From positions 1 through 64,000 of the forward strand of contig JANQRS010000030.1 of NCBI GenBank assembly GCA_028284445.1: DNA of 64,000 nt, written 5' to 3'. Each line of letters begins with the position of its first letter. Positions within the stretch are counted from its first letter, which is position 1. The stretch is from Calditrichia bacterium. GTDB lineage: Bacteria; Calditrichota; Calditrichia; RBG-13-44-9; J075. A program made the translations under genes and the position numbers. Shown here one piece after another: positions 24,441 to 34,400 of the stretch. The notes under the pieces are model-generated. The model did not search any database. It was not told the origin of the DNA and was given only the letters and a program-made list of their open reading frames with translations.

Positions 24441-26777
24441 ATGAAAAAGATCCTACTTCCTCTGCTTGCTATTCTGCTCCTGCTGGTTACCGGTGTGTTC
24501 TACATTGGCAGTGGCGTTGATGAGTACGCCAACGCGGCTGCAACCTCGTCCGGGGACGAAGCGCTTAAACTTGGCCAGCTGGATCGATCTGAACTGATGC
24601 AAGCCCTCTGGAATGAGCGACGGATCGTTCTGGTTTATCCGTCCGCCGACCCGGATGGTCGGTACAAGGAGTATGTTGCCGGTGTGAGTCAACGCTCACG
24701 CGGCATTACGATTAATGCCCTTCCCGATACTGCCGTTATCCGCGATTCGCTGGCGGCTTCTCATCTGATTGTTCTCGGCAGTCCCGGCCAAAACAGCGTG
24801 GTTCGCGATTTACTGCCCTCTCTGCCTGTAGAAGTTGCCAATGGAGCGATTCGCTTATTTTCGCGTCGATATGCCGGTGGCGATGATGTGCTCTCATTGT
24901 TTTTTCCCAATCCTCACAATCCCGGCAAAATTTTAACCCTGCTGACCGGTATCAACGATGCGGCAATTCTTGACGCCGCCCGGCGGATGCGCCGGTTGGT
25001 GACGGGCACCTCTGATTACCAAATTTTTCGCAATGGCCAGCCGATCGTCATGGGCAACTTCTCTCAGGAACCCGGCACGCTATGGGCTTTTGATGATGAT
25101 CAGCATCGCGATTTTCTGAGCGAAACCCGCACATTGAGCGTCGGTGAGAACTATAACTTTACTTTTCATCGCTACGAGGCGGACGAAGATTCCCTGCGGC
25201 GCTGGGCCACGAGCATGGAATCGCGCATGACGGACCTCCATACCCGTTTAGCGCTTCCCGGGGAGCGACAGCAGATTGACTATCATATTTATCCAACCTG
25301 TGAAGACAAAGGATTGAAAACCGGCAATACCGATCTTTCCCATGCCGTATACAAGAATTTTGCGGTTCATACTGCTATAGAAGGCAGGCGATTTCGCGGC
25401 GATCATTTTGCGGAAGATGTGCGCCTGATGGTTCGGGCGGCACTTGGGAAGCCCAAAAGCAGAATGCTGGAAACAGGCGTCAGCCTATTTTTTTCCCACA
25501 ATTGGCATGCTAAGGGCTATGCGTATTGGGCAGCACGTCTGCATCACATGGAAGCGTTTCCGTTAGCGGAGCTGTTTGATGAAGAACTGATGCAGCGTGA
25601 GTCCGGATTGGTATATGGGCCATTGGCAGCATCTTTTGTCGCCTGGCTTGTTGAGGAAAATGGTCAGGATGCTTTTTGGAAGACGTATTCGACCTGGCAG
25701 CCTTCGCAAAAAGAGATTGAACGGCTGCAGGCAGGCTGGCATCGCTATCTGGAGAGTGTTCATAAGACGCTGGCCGGACGAATCACTGCAGACCGACGGC
25801 GATTTCCGAAAGCGGATGGATTCCAAAAGGGATTTTGTCACGCCCACGAAGGCTATCAAATCCACAACGGCTATATTTCCCGCAAATCGGATATGGCCCT
25901 GGAAAAATTGGCCGGAATCGGCGCCACGGCGGTATCCATTACCCCCTTCAGCTATATGCGCTCTCCGTATGTGCCGGTTTTCCTGCCCCATTCCCGCCGT
26001 GCCGGTTCGGAGAATGACGAGAGCGTCATTCATGCCTCACTGACCGCAGACCGTCTGGGAATGTCGGTGATGATGAAGCCGCATATTTGGCTGGGCCGCA
26101 GCTGGCCGGGTGAAATTGAGATGAAGAGTGATGAAGATTGGCAAAAGTTCTTCCAATATTACTATCGCTGGATTCGCCACTTTGCCTTGATGGCGGAGAT
26201 GTACGAGATGGAACTGCTGACAATGGGTGTGGAGCTCTGCAAGGCGACCGTTGGTCACGAAGAAGAATGGCTGACAATGGTGAAAAAAATACGGCGTATA
26301 TATAGCGGTGATATTACCTATTCCGCAAATTGGGGTGAGGAGTTTGAATCACTCGGTTTCTGGAAAGCCTTTGATTATATCGGCCTGAATAGCTATTACC
26401 CTTTGTATGACGGGGAAGAGGCCAGCATGGACGATCTGAAAAAAGGCGTGCGTGAGGTCGTCAAAAAAATTGAAAAGATACAAGCGCAGCATCAAATCCC
26501 GGTGATGCTGACGGAAATAGGATTTACCAGCACCATGAAGCCCTGGCAGCATCCGCACGAAACTGCCGGCGGGAAGCAACTTAATCTCGGGCACCAGGAA
26601 CGCTGCTACGAGGCCGTCTTCAGCACTTTGCATGATAAGGAATGGCTGGCCGGGATCTACTGGTGGAAATGGCCGAGCTATCTCTCCTACGGCGGACCTC
26701 GCGATCCGGACTTTACCCCAAACGGCAAACCGGCTCAGGATGTCGTTGAGAAATGGTTTGGGAAACAATGGCAGTAG
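24441..26777 (+). CDS. Exported two-part protein with a C-terminal GH113-like glycosidase domain
   Basis: 778 residues. A signal or anchor helix (LLPLLAILLLLVTGVFYIG) is followed by an N-terminal region of about 400 residues of unassigned fold. A TIM-barrel resembling glycoside hydrolase family 113 (beta-mannanase-type) makes up the rest: GYISRKSDMALEKLAGIGAT, SITPFSYM. The likely acid/base Glu is in LTMGVELCKA and the nucleophile Glu in PVMLTEIGFTS. WWKWPSYLSYGG near the end is typical for substrate-cleft aromatics. The substrate is probably a beta-mannan or related glycan. The ATG at 24441 follows the previous stop by 8 bases; the ribosome binding site is weak. Confidence 0.72.
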   Translation: MKKILLPLLAILLLLVTGVFYIGSGVDEYANAAATSSGDEALKLGQLDRSELMQALWNERRIVLVYPSADPDGRYKEYVAGVSQRSRGITINALPDTAVIRDSLAASHLIVLGSPGQNSVVRDLLPSLPVEVANGAIRLFSRRYAGGDDVLSLFFPNPHNPGKILTLLTGINDAAILDAARRMRRLVTGTSDYQIFRNGQPIVMGNFSQEPGTLWAFDDDQHRDFLSETRTLSVGENYNFTFHRYEADEDSLRRWATSMESRMTDLHTRLALPGERQQIDYHIYPTCEDKGLKTGNTDLSHAVYKNFAVHTAIEGRRFRGDHFAEDVRLMVRAALGKPKSRMLETGVSLFFSHNWHAKGYAYWAARLHHMEAFPLAELFDEELMQRESGLVYGPLAASFVAWLVEENGQDAFWKTYSTWQPSQKEIERLQAGWHRYLESVHKTLAGRITADRRRFPKADGFQKGFCHAHEGYQIHNGYISRKSDMALEKLAGIGATAVSITPFSYMRSPYVPVFLPHSRRAGSENDESVIHASLTADRLGMSVMMKPHIWLGRSWPGEIEMKSDEDWQKFFQYYYRWIRHFALMAEMYEMELLTMGVELCKATVGHEEEWLTMVKKIRRIYSGDITYSANWGEEFESLGFWKAFDYIGLNSYYPLYDGEEASMDDLKKGVREVVKKIEKIQAQHQIPVMLTEIGFTSTMKPWQHPHETAGGKQLNLGHQERCYEAVFSTLHDKEWLAGIYWWKWPSYLSYGGPRDPDFTPNGKPAQDVVEKWFGKQWQ

Positions 26778-26790
26778 CAGTTGGCAGTGG

Positions 26791-26836
26791 CACATCCCCC
26801 TGTTTCCCCCTTTGAAGGGGGATTCAGGGGGATGTG
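26791..26836. repeat. 46-bp imperfect palindrome (CACATCCCCCTG...CAGGGGGATGTG)
   Basis: Twelve-base arms at 26791-26802 and 26825-26836 are perfect reverse complements, with an inner CCCCC/GGGGG pairing (26806-26810 with 26817-26821). It lies between convergent genes and overlaps the 3' end of the minus-strand gene at 26824. Confidence 0.85.
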
Positions 26837-27585
26837 TTTGAAAGCTGCTTCTTAATCACCCTTTTCCCAATCGGCATGCCGCTTAGGGAGTCAAAAAGCA
26901 AGGGGTCCGGATCTCTCAATACATCATTCACAAATTCCAGTGAGGTAGAGAAGCCGTCGAGGTCTTCAACAAAGATCCCATAGGCAGGTGAGGGACGCAG
27001 CGGTTCCAAATCTTCAAGGCGCACCTGATAATGCCCGCGGTCATCGTTTGTGGTGAATAAAAGTTGCATCGGGAGCTCCAGGACCTCAACAACCTGGTTG
27101 TTGCCATCCAGCCGCCGCAAGGTGGCGGTCACCTCTTCAACATTGTCGAGTGATTGATAGTCGAAAACAATCGCCTGGCATAAACGCAACTCGTAAAAAG
27201 ACGCTGCTTCAATGATCGGCGCCTGATATTCAAGGCGAAAATCGAATACCAGCTGGTCCGGGGCCAGGATGGTTTCAAGGGTATCGCTCTTATAATTCGG
27301 GGCAGCGGCAATGATTTGGGCCTGACGGTTTTGGCGCAGGTCGTCTGTCAGCAGAATCTCCATCTCATATTGCCCGTCAACATTGCCGGTCGTCGTGACG
27401 CCTTCCGCCATGATAACCGGTTGCCGTATCGCTTCATCGGTGAAATGGTTGACAACAGTGCCGGAGAGCGTGGCGATTTCGGCCAGCTGTTCAGCGTCGT
27501 AGCTATAGCCGGTAAATTTTTCAGTGTCGCAGTTACTGAATAAGATGGCCAGTAAGGCAATGAAAATAGAGATGCGGTATGTCAT
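26824..27585 (-). CDS. Lipoprotein with a carboxypeptidase-regulatory-like domain
   Basis: 253 residues. A signal sequence ends at a lipobox-like FSNC, so it is probably lipidated. The first domain has the beta-sandwich pattern common in FCB lipoproteins (ATLSGTVVNHFTDEAIRQPV ... TTTGNVDGQYEMEI). The second half is of unassigned fold. GGAGAGG lies before the ATG. Its last codons and stop lie inside the palindrome at 26791-26836, so the final residues (TSP) are encoded by the repeat arm. Confidence 0.65.
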   Translation of the reverse strand: MTYRISIFIALLAILFSNCDTEKFTGYSYDAEQLAEIATLSGTVVNHFTDEAIRQPVIMAEGVTTTGNVDGQYEMEILLTDDLRQNRQAQIIAAAPNYKSDTLETILAPDQLVFDFRLEYQAPIIEAASFYELRLCQAIVFDYQSLDNVEEVTATLRRLDGNNQVVEVLELPMQLLFTTNDDRGHYQVRLEDLEPLRPSPAYGIFVEDLDGFSTSLEFVNDVLRDPDPLLFDSLSGMPIGKRVIKKQLSNTSP

Positions 27586-27865
27586 AATCTACCTCTCCGA
27601 TAAGCATGATTATGAATGTTGTGATAGCTTGGCTACCATCGAATGTCCAAAGATCTCGCCTGAAATTCCAGAAAAACCTGAAAATGCCGCTAAAAGCCCA
27701 TGGGAACGGTCCCTGAAGGCCGTTTTGTGATCTTGGTCAAGTGCATAAGGCGTCCTGTCAATCGTCTTCCCGGACATTGCTTAGCCGCTGTTGCCGGCGA
27801 CGTGTTCGCCTGGCTGCTTCGCCGGGAAAGGTCGTAAACCCTTGAAATAAAATAGATAAAAGGTC

Positions 27866-27894
27866 TTGCATATTGTCATATTTGCCGTTATAAT
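27866..27894 (+). promoter_or_regulatory. Near-consensus sigma70 promoter of the receptor operon
   Basis: TTGCAT at 27866-27871 and a perfect TATAAT at 27889-27894 are separated by 17 bases. Transcription from about 27901 would give a leader of roughly 445 bases before the receptor gene. The 27586-27865 stretch holds no gene that I can see. Confidence 0.75.
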
Positions 27895-28251
27895 ATCGCG
27901 CAATTCAACATTAGCGGGGTATATGATACAGTTTGTTACTGAAAATTTCGCTTCGGCGGTTCATTTTGCTACTAGGAAAATTTTTTCCGGCGTAACTAGG
28001 AAAAAAAAGCCTCAGCCAATTCTTTTGGCACACTCCAAAAAACATCAAAATACAGTATAAACAATGGCTTAGCGAAGGCTGTGTAAGCAATTTGCATAGT
28101 TTTTGCAAGACCGGAATGCTGTAATAGGGAAGTGACGGATATCACTTCTAATAGTGGATTTATAGTAATGTAACGCAGGTACCAGGATTTTGTTCCAAAA
28201 AGATAACGCTACAGTAATTGTTCAGCCTGTCTTAACAAGATTAACCCAAAC

Positions 28252-28271
28252 GGAGGAGAACTATGACGTGA
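28252..28271 (+). promoter_or_regulatory. Leader mini-ORF with a perfect Shine-Dalgarno (Met-Thr-stop)
   Basis: GGAGGAG at 28252-28258 is followed at ideal spacing by ATG ACG TGA (28263-28271), 74 bases before the receptor start. A small hairpin (ACTTAA/TTAAGT) lies between. A ribosome would bind, make two residues and stop. Confidence 0.5.
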
Positions 28272-28344
28272 CGCTTTTACTTAATTTTCCGTTAAGTAAG
28301 CATGTTAACTTCTTAATTAACTCAATTTGTATGGAGACAGAGAA

Positions 28345-31300
28345 ATGAATAAGAAAATACTGCTGATTTTGGCTGTATTACTGTCTTTTTCGATGGCCAT
28401 GTATGCCCAGTCTGCGGGTAAACTCGTGGGTGTCATCAAAGACAAAGCCAGTGGCGAGCCGCTTCCAGGCGTAAACATCAATCTGGAAGGAACTACGCTC
28501 GGTGCTGCCTCTGACGTTGACGGATACTTCGTCATCCTGCAGGTACCTGTTGGTACATATGACGTGAAAGCCAGTTTCATTGGTTATCAGTCTGTAACAC
28601 AGGCCGGAATTCGTGTTTCAGCCGGTATCACAACTGAGGCTAACTTTGAACTCTCTGAGTCGGTTATCGAAGGGGAAGGCGTGTTAATCACTGCCACGAA
28701 GCCGCTTGTAGAGAAGAATGTTACTCAGAGTGTTTCACTGGTAACATCCGAAGAGCTGGAAAATATCCCGGTTCGCGGATTTAACAATGTAATGGCATTG
28801 CAAACCAGCGTTGTTGTTCAGAACAACAACATCCACATTCGTGGTGGCCGTAATGAAGAAGTCGGTTACTACATTGATGGTGCTGCTGCAATCAACCCGC
28901 TCACCAACAGAGCTTCAGTACACATTATTCAGGAAGCTGTAGAAGAATTCCAGGTATTGGCTGGTGGTTACACTGCTGAATTTGGTGGTGCTAACTCCGG
29001 TATCATTCGTACAGAAATGAAAACGGGTGGTTCCGACTATCATTTCTCAGTTGACGGCTTCACCGATAAGTTTGCTGATGAAGGAAGTGAATTCCTGAAT
29101 ACCTACAGTTATCGTCATCACAACGTGGTTGCTACCCTGAGTGGTCCGATTCCGGGCATGGGCGACAAAGTTCGCTTCTTCCTGGCTGGTGAAAATAGCG
29201 ACCAGGGCGACCGTCTGCTGCGTTTCAGCGAAGGTTACAACCTGTTCCGCCAGGACTTCAACCCGAACAACCCTGCGAATACCGATCATGGTACGCTGGT
29301 TGGTGGTGATACTTTGAATCTCGTTTACCCCGATGGTTTTACCCCGCGTAACTCCCTCGAGCGTTGGGCTGGAAGTGGAACCTTGCTGTTCGACTTTGCT
29401 CCGGTAAGTCTGCGTATTAGTGGTAACTATGCATTTACCCGCACATACAACGACACCCGCCCGATGTTGCGTCAATTGAATGATCGTCAGCGTTTCAACG
29501 ATGATAACACTGGTTTGGTTAGCGCCAAACTGACCCACGTTCTCAACCCGACTACTTTCTACAGTGCTACGCTTGGTTTCTACAGCAGCAGCAACGAAAG
29601 AAAAGACAGCTGGTTTGAAGGCGAGTGGATGGATTGGTACAATGGCGACCTGGTTGCCGAAAGAGATGCCAGTGTTGAATTCCGTAAGCGCCGTGAAGTT
29701 GACCAGATTGCCTGGTTGAACCCGCATACCCATCGACTCAATGGTATCAACTTTGAAGCAAATGGCGCGGTTCCCGGTAACCTGTTCACCTATCGTAAGA
29801 CAGACGAAAGCTACCTGAGTGGTGCGCTTGACTTTGTAAGCCAGATTGGCCGTCACCATGAATTGAAGATTGGTGCCAGCACTCGTCGTTATGTAACCCG
29901 TCGTTTCCAGATCGAGCCGGGCAATGCCATGGCTATTACTGAATTGGGAACCAGTGGTGATCCTCGCAGCGTTAGCCCGGCATTGTGGGCCAGCCAGGGT
30001 GACTATGATGGTTACGGATATGACGTATATGGTGAGCAAATCGATAGCGACGTTACCCTTGGTGACTCCGTATTCCAAAATGGACCGCGTAATCCGCAGT
30101 TCAGCGCTGTTTACATTCATGACAAGATCGAATACAATGATCTGGTTGTTAATGTTGGTCTGCGTTGGGACCTGTTCGATACAGATGATGTTCGTCTGAT
30201 CGATCCGGGCAACCCGGGTGTAAACCTGTCCACAGGTCTGCTCGAACCGTCTGCATTTGAAGAAGTAGATGTATTTAGCCAAGTTAGCCCGCGTCTGGGA
30301 ATCTCTTTCCCTGTTAGCGAGCGTACCGTATTCTATGCTCAGTATGGTAAGTTCATCCAGATGCCTGAATTGAACGACACCTACTATGGAAACTATGGTC
30401 TGAGCGATCAGATTACTTCCGGTGGTAACTTCTTTATTCAGCCTATCGGATTTGGTCTTGAGCCGATCAAGAGTACTTCCTATGAACTCGGTTTCCGTCA
30501 GCAGGTTGGTGATGTTGCTGCTCTGGAATTGACCGGTTTTTACAAGAATGACAAAGGTCAGATTACTGTTGACCGTCAGAGTGTTCCGGCTAACTCCTCA
30601 GTTAACACCTATGCTCGCCTGATCAACGGTGACTTTGCTACTACCCGCGGTTTGGAAATGAAGATCTCCCTCCGCCGCACCAATCGTTTGCAATCTCAAT
30701 TGAATTATACCCTTACCAAGGCTGAAGGTACCGGTTCGAACGAATTGTCTTTCCGTTCCGCTGTTGCCCGTAACACAGCTCGCCCGACCCTGATCAATCC
30801 GCTGGACTTCAACCAGGTTCACCGCGGTAGCTTGATCCTCGACTATCGTTTTGGTCGTGACGACGGCGGCCCGCTGTTTAGCCAATTTGGTGCCAATGCC
30901 CTGTTTACATTTAACAGTGGCCATCCTTACACGTTCGTAGACTTCAGTCTCGGACAGGTAGGTGCTTATGATGCTGGTGTTGACTACATGTTGGATACCC
31001 GTACTCGTCAGGCTGTTGAGCCGATTGGTTCCTCGACAACTCCGTGGAACTTCAATATCGATCTGCGCCTTGACAAGTCTTTCAACGTTGTTAACGACCT
31101 GAATGCCACGGTTTATATGCGTGTCACAAACCTGCTTAACACCAGGAATGTACTGAACGTATATCAGGCGACAGGAAATGCTGATGATGATGGTTTCATC
31201 AACAACAACGAACTGTCCGGCTCTTTTATTAGCCAGCCTGATCTTGGTGAAGAATATGTTGAGCTGTATAACGCTATCAACATTGCCAACGGTCAGTCAT

Positions 31301-31374
31301 ACTTGTCTCAGGTTGGTCTGGAACTGTGGGATAACCCGCGTCAGATCTTCTTTGGTCTGAAGTTGTCCTACTAA
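28345..31374 (+). CDS. TonB-dependent outer-membrane receptor (SusC/RagA-like, carboxypeptidase-regulatory N-domain)
   Basis: About 1009 residues. A signal peptide (LLILAVLLSFSMAMYAQ) precedes a carboxypeptidase D regulatory-like domain (SGEPLPGVNINLEGTTLGAA). Next are a plug domain (around NNIHIRGGRNEEVGYYIDG) and a 700-residue beta-barrel ending in a strand with the aromatic C-terminal FFGLKLSY. It takes up a ligand through TonB energy; the ligand is not evident. GGAG lies 8 bases before the ATG at 28345; the frame opens earlier at a TTG at 28327 that I rejected. CGT, GGT and GCT codons are far commoner than in neighbouring genes, as expected for strong expression. First gene of a three-gene operon. 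Confidence 0.92.
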   Translation: MNKKILLILAVLLSFSMAMYAQSAGKLVGVIKDKASGEPLPGVNINLEGTTLGAASDVDGYFVILQVPVGTYDVKASFIGYQSVTQAGIRVSAGITTEANFELSESVIEGEGVLITATKPLVEKNVTQSVSLVTSEELENIPVRGFNNVMALQTSVVVQNNNIHIRGGRNEEVGYYIDGAAAINPLTNRASVHIIQEAVEEFQVLAGGYTAEFGGANSGIIRTEMKTGGSDYHFSVDGFTDKFADEGSEFLNTYSYRHHNVVATLSGPIPGMGDKVRFFLAGENSDQGDRLLRFSEGYNLFRQDFNPNNPANTDHGTLVGGDTLNLVYPDGFTPRNSLERWAGSGTLLFDFAPVSLRISGNYAFTRTYNDTRPMLRQLNDRQRFNDDNTGLVSAKLTHVLNPTTFYSATLGFYSSSNERKDSWFEGEWMDWYNGDLVAERDASVEFRKRREVDQIAWLNPHTHRLNGINFEANGAVPGNLFTYRKTDESYLSGALDFVSQIGRHHELKIGASTRRYVTRRFQIEPGNAMAITELGTSGDPRSVSPALWASQGDYDGYGYDVYGEQIDSDVTLGDSVFQNGPRNPQFSAVYIHDKIEYNDLVVNVGLRWDLFDTDDVRLIDPGNPGVNLSTGLLEPSAFEEVDVFSQVSPRLGISFPVSERTVFYAQYGKFIQMPELNDTYYGNYGLSDQITSGGNFFIQPIGFGLEPIKSTSYELGFRQQVGDVAALELTGFYKNDKGQITVDRQSVPANSSVNTYARLINGDFATTRGLEMKISLRRTNRLQSQLNYTLTKAEGTGSNELSFRSAVARNTARPTLINPLDFNQVHRGSLILDYRFGRDDGGPLFSQFGANALFTFNSGHPYTFVDFSLGQVGAYDAGVDYMLDTRTRQAVEPIGSSTTPWNFNIDLRLDKSFNVVNDLNATVYMRVTNLLNTRNVLNVYQATGNADDDGFINNNELSGSFISQPDLGEEYVELYNAINIANGQSYLSQVGLELWDNPRQIFFGLKLSY

Positions 31375-31418
31375 GCACTAGCTGGCTTTTCTGAATTTAA
31401 AATTGTCAGGAGATACAC

Positions 31419-34400
31419 ATGATAAAGTACATCAAAACAACGTCAGGACTGCTTTTTTTGCTAGCCTTTATGTTGTTTATGAGTCAGGGTGTGATGGCTA
31501 AGCCCAAGGCCGGCACACCGACTCAGATTAGTTTCGACAAGGCCGGCACTCAGGTGCAGTCTACGCGTACTATTGTAAATATCGGAAACTGGGTTTACTG
31601 GATGCTGTGGGATGGCCAGTCAGGTCGTAACCCGCTGACCGGTGACTCCGGTGGTTTGTATCCCCGTAATCAGGCTATCAGCCTTATCTTCGCTGATGGT
31701 CTGATGTGGGGTGGTATTGTAGATGACCCGAACACAGACGTTCCATTGCGTGCCGGTGGTTCTACATACATTAGTGGTTCGGATCCTGGATATATCGATG
31801 CTGCCGGTAATCCGGTCAATGCCGGCCAGGATTCCCGCATTCGTATTTATCGTATTCGTGCGGATTTCGAAACACTGACTGATAATCAAGTCCGTCAGGA
31901 CGCTGCTGAATTGAATGGTGTTTCCCCGAATGCAGTAACCGAAGCTCAAATCCAGGCTGTTTTGGATCAGTATACCGCTGACTGGAACGAGTGGCCGATT
32001 GATCTTGGCGCACCTTTCAACGATGACAATGGCAACGGCATGTATGAGCCGGAACTGGGCGAAACCCCCGGTATTGCTAATGCAGACCAGGTAGTCTGGT
32101 TTATTGGTAATGACTTCAATGATAATACGACCAATGATTTTACCGGTGCCCCCTCCATGGGAATCGAGTACAACGTAACCGCCTGGTCCTATAACCAGCC
32201 GGGTGCAAGCCTTGGTCAGATTATCTTTAAGAAGTTTGAGTTCAAGAACAAGAGTCAGTTCACCATCAGAGATATGTATGCTGGTAAGTGGAGCGATCCG
32301 GATCTCGGTAACTTCGGTGATGACCTTGTTGGTGTAGACCAGGATCTGAGTCTTGGTTTCGTTTACAATGGTTTCCCGGAAGATGATCAGTATGCAAGTG
32401 TTGGTCTGGCCCCGGCTTCTGCTGGTTATGACTTCTTTCAGGGTCCCCTGGTTGAAGGTGTAGCTGGTCAGGATTTGAACAACAATGGTATTGACGATGC
32501 TGAAGATACCGGTATTGTAAACCTTCAGCGCACCGGACCTGGTTTCGTTAACCTGCCGATGACCTCATTTGTATGGTTTGCAGCCGGTTCACCGATTAAT
32601 GATCCTCCGTTGGGTGATTACAACGGAACCCTTGGTTGGTACAACTTGCTTCGTGGTTTTCAGCCGACTTTCGACACAGACAACCCGACTCCTTACACTG
32701 TTGGCTCCGGCCCGAACCAGGGTCAGGTTACCAACTTCCCGCTCTCCGGTGATCCGGTTGTAGATCCGCTGGGTGAAAACAGTGATGTGGATGGTCATGG
32801 TGATAACTTCCCTCCAGGTGACCGTCGTTTCGTCGCTTGTAGCGGTCCGTTTACTCTGGCTTCCGGCGAATCACAGGAAATGGTTGTTGCGTTGATCGGT
32901 GGTTTGGCCAACGATTACCTGCAGTCCATCTCTGCTGTTCGTGCAACTGACGTTGTTGCCCAGGCGCTGTTTGACGATCTGTTTGTTTCAGTTCCGAAAG
33001 CACCGCGCGAACCTGATGTAGCAATTACTGAACTTACCAACGAAGTCATCCTCTCCTGGGGTAACAACCAGGCGCGCGTTTCTGAAACTGAAGCTGTTGG
33101 CACGCCGACCGGATATGATTTCGAAGGTTATAATGTTTACCAATTGCCGACTGCAAATGCAGGTCTCGATCAGGCAATCAAGATTGCTACCTTTGACGTA
33201 GCAAATGGTATTACCCGGATTCTTGGCAAGCGCATTCTGCCGGAAACCGGTCAGGAAGAAAGTATCACTGTTCAGAATGGTAGTGACATCGGTGTTCGTC
33301 GCTTCCTGTCTGTTGATACTGATGCTTTTACCGGACAAGAGCTTTTCCCCGGTAACAGCTATTACTTTGCAGTAACTGCTTATAACTACAATCCAGCTCC
33401 GGAACTGATCGAAGCTCAGGCTTTGGAATCTGCTGCTATTACGCTGGAAGCTGTTCCGCAAACACCGAAACCTGGTGTTCGTTACACAGCCGATCCTGGT
33501 GCTACACTTGATATCGACAAGAGTGGTGTTACCAGTGATGGTGTTGTTGAAGCCACTGTAGTTGATCCGGCTGCTTTGACCGGTGACAGCTACGAAGTAT
33601 TCTTTGAAGACTATATTGTGTCAATTACTCCGGTTCTTGACAGTCTTGGTAATGAAATTGATAAAGACACAGCTATTGCTCTTGGTTGGAATATTCGCAA
33701 TCTGACCACTGGCGAAGTTGTTGTTTCCGATCAACCTCAGGAAGTAAGTCTTGCCGCATCTGATGCACAGCCGACTTTCGACGGTCTGCAGGTGAAGGTA
33801 ACCGGTCCGCTGCCGCAAATGAAGGCATTCCAGACTGTTGCCAACGCTGCTGGTCCGATTGATCCGCCGGTTCAGGGTGCATTTGCTTTCAATAGCAATG
33901 GGTTCCCGACTCACGATGGTCAACCGCTGACTCCTGGTGTAAATGATCGTCCTGACGCTACTCGTCAGCAGACAAATGGAAGTACCTGGGGTATCCACAC
34001 TGGTGGAACCGCTCGTTCATTGTATGAAACATTCCTAGCTCGCGTACTTCGTAACGATAACGGATCCAGAGCGATTCCGTTTGACTATGAAATGCGTTTC
34101 ACAGCTGCTGGTGGAAGGGCCAACTGGGCTTTCGAAACCGGTGGTATGGGCGATGTGCCGTTTGAACTCTGGAACATCGGTATCAACACGATTGACGATA
34201 CCAGTGATGATTATCGTATGGTGCCTTGGGTACTGAACGATGCAGATTTCGGAACCGGACCGGAAGTATACAACATTAACGCACTTGACCACGCTGTTTC
34301 CGGTGCTGACAATGACCCGTATATGGACTGGGTATACTGGAGAACCCCGGATGATGCATCCCCGGGCGACGCTGGATATCAGCAGTTCGTAGTAGACGGT

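Noticed and set aside
26795-26836. Simple intrinsic terminator
   Set aside because: It could function so, but there is no T-run and it overlaps coding sequence; the arms resemble the 16991 palindrome, so it is kept as a repeat.
29047-30282. 411-codon open frame antisense to the TonB-dependent receptor gene
   Set aside because: Long antisense frames arise from the strong codon bias of this highly expressed gene (also at 34035-35042 antisense to the sorting-domain and PorV genes). There is no ribosome binding site and no protein-like pattern.
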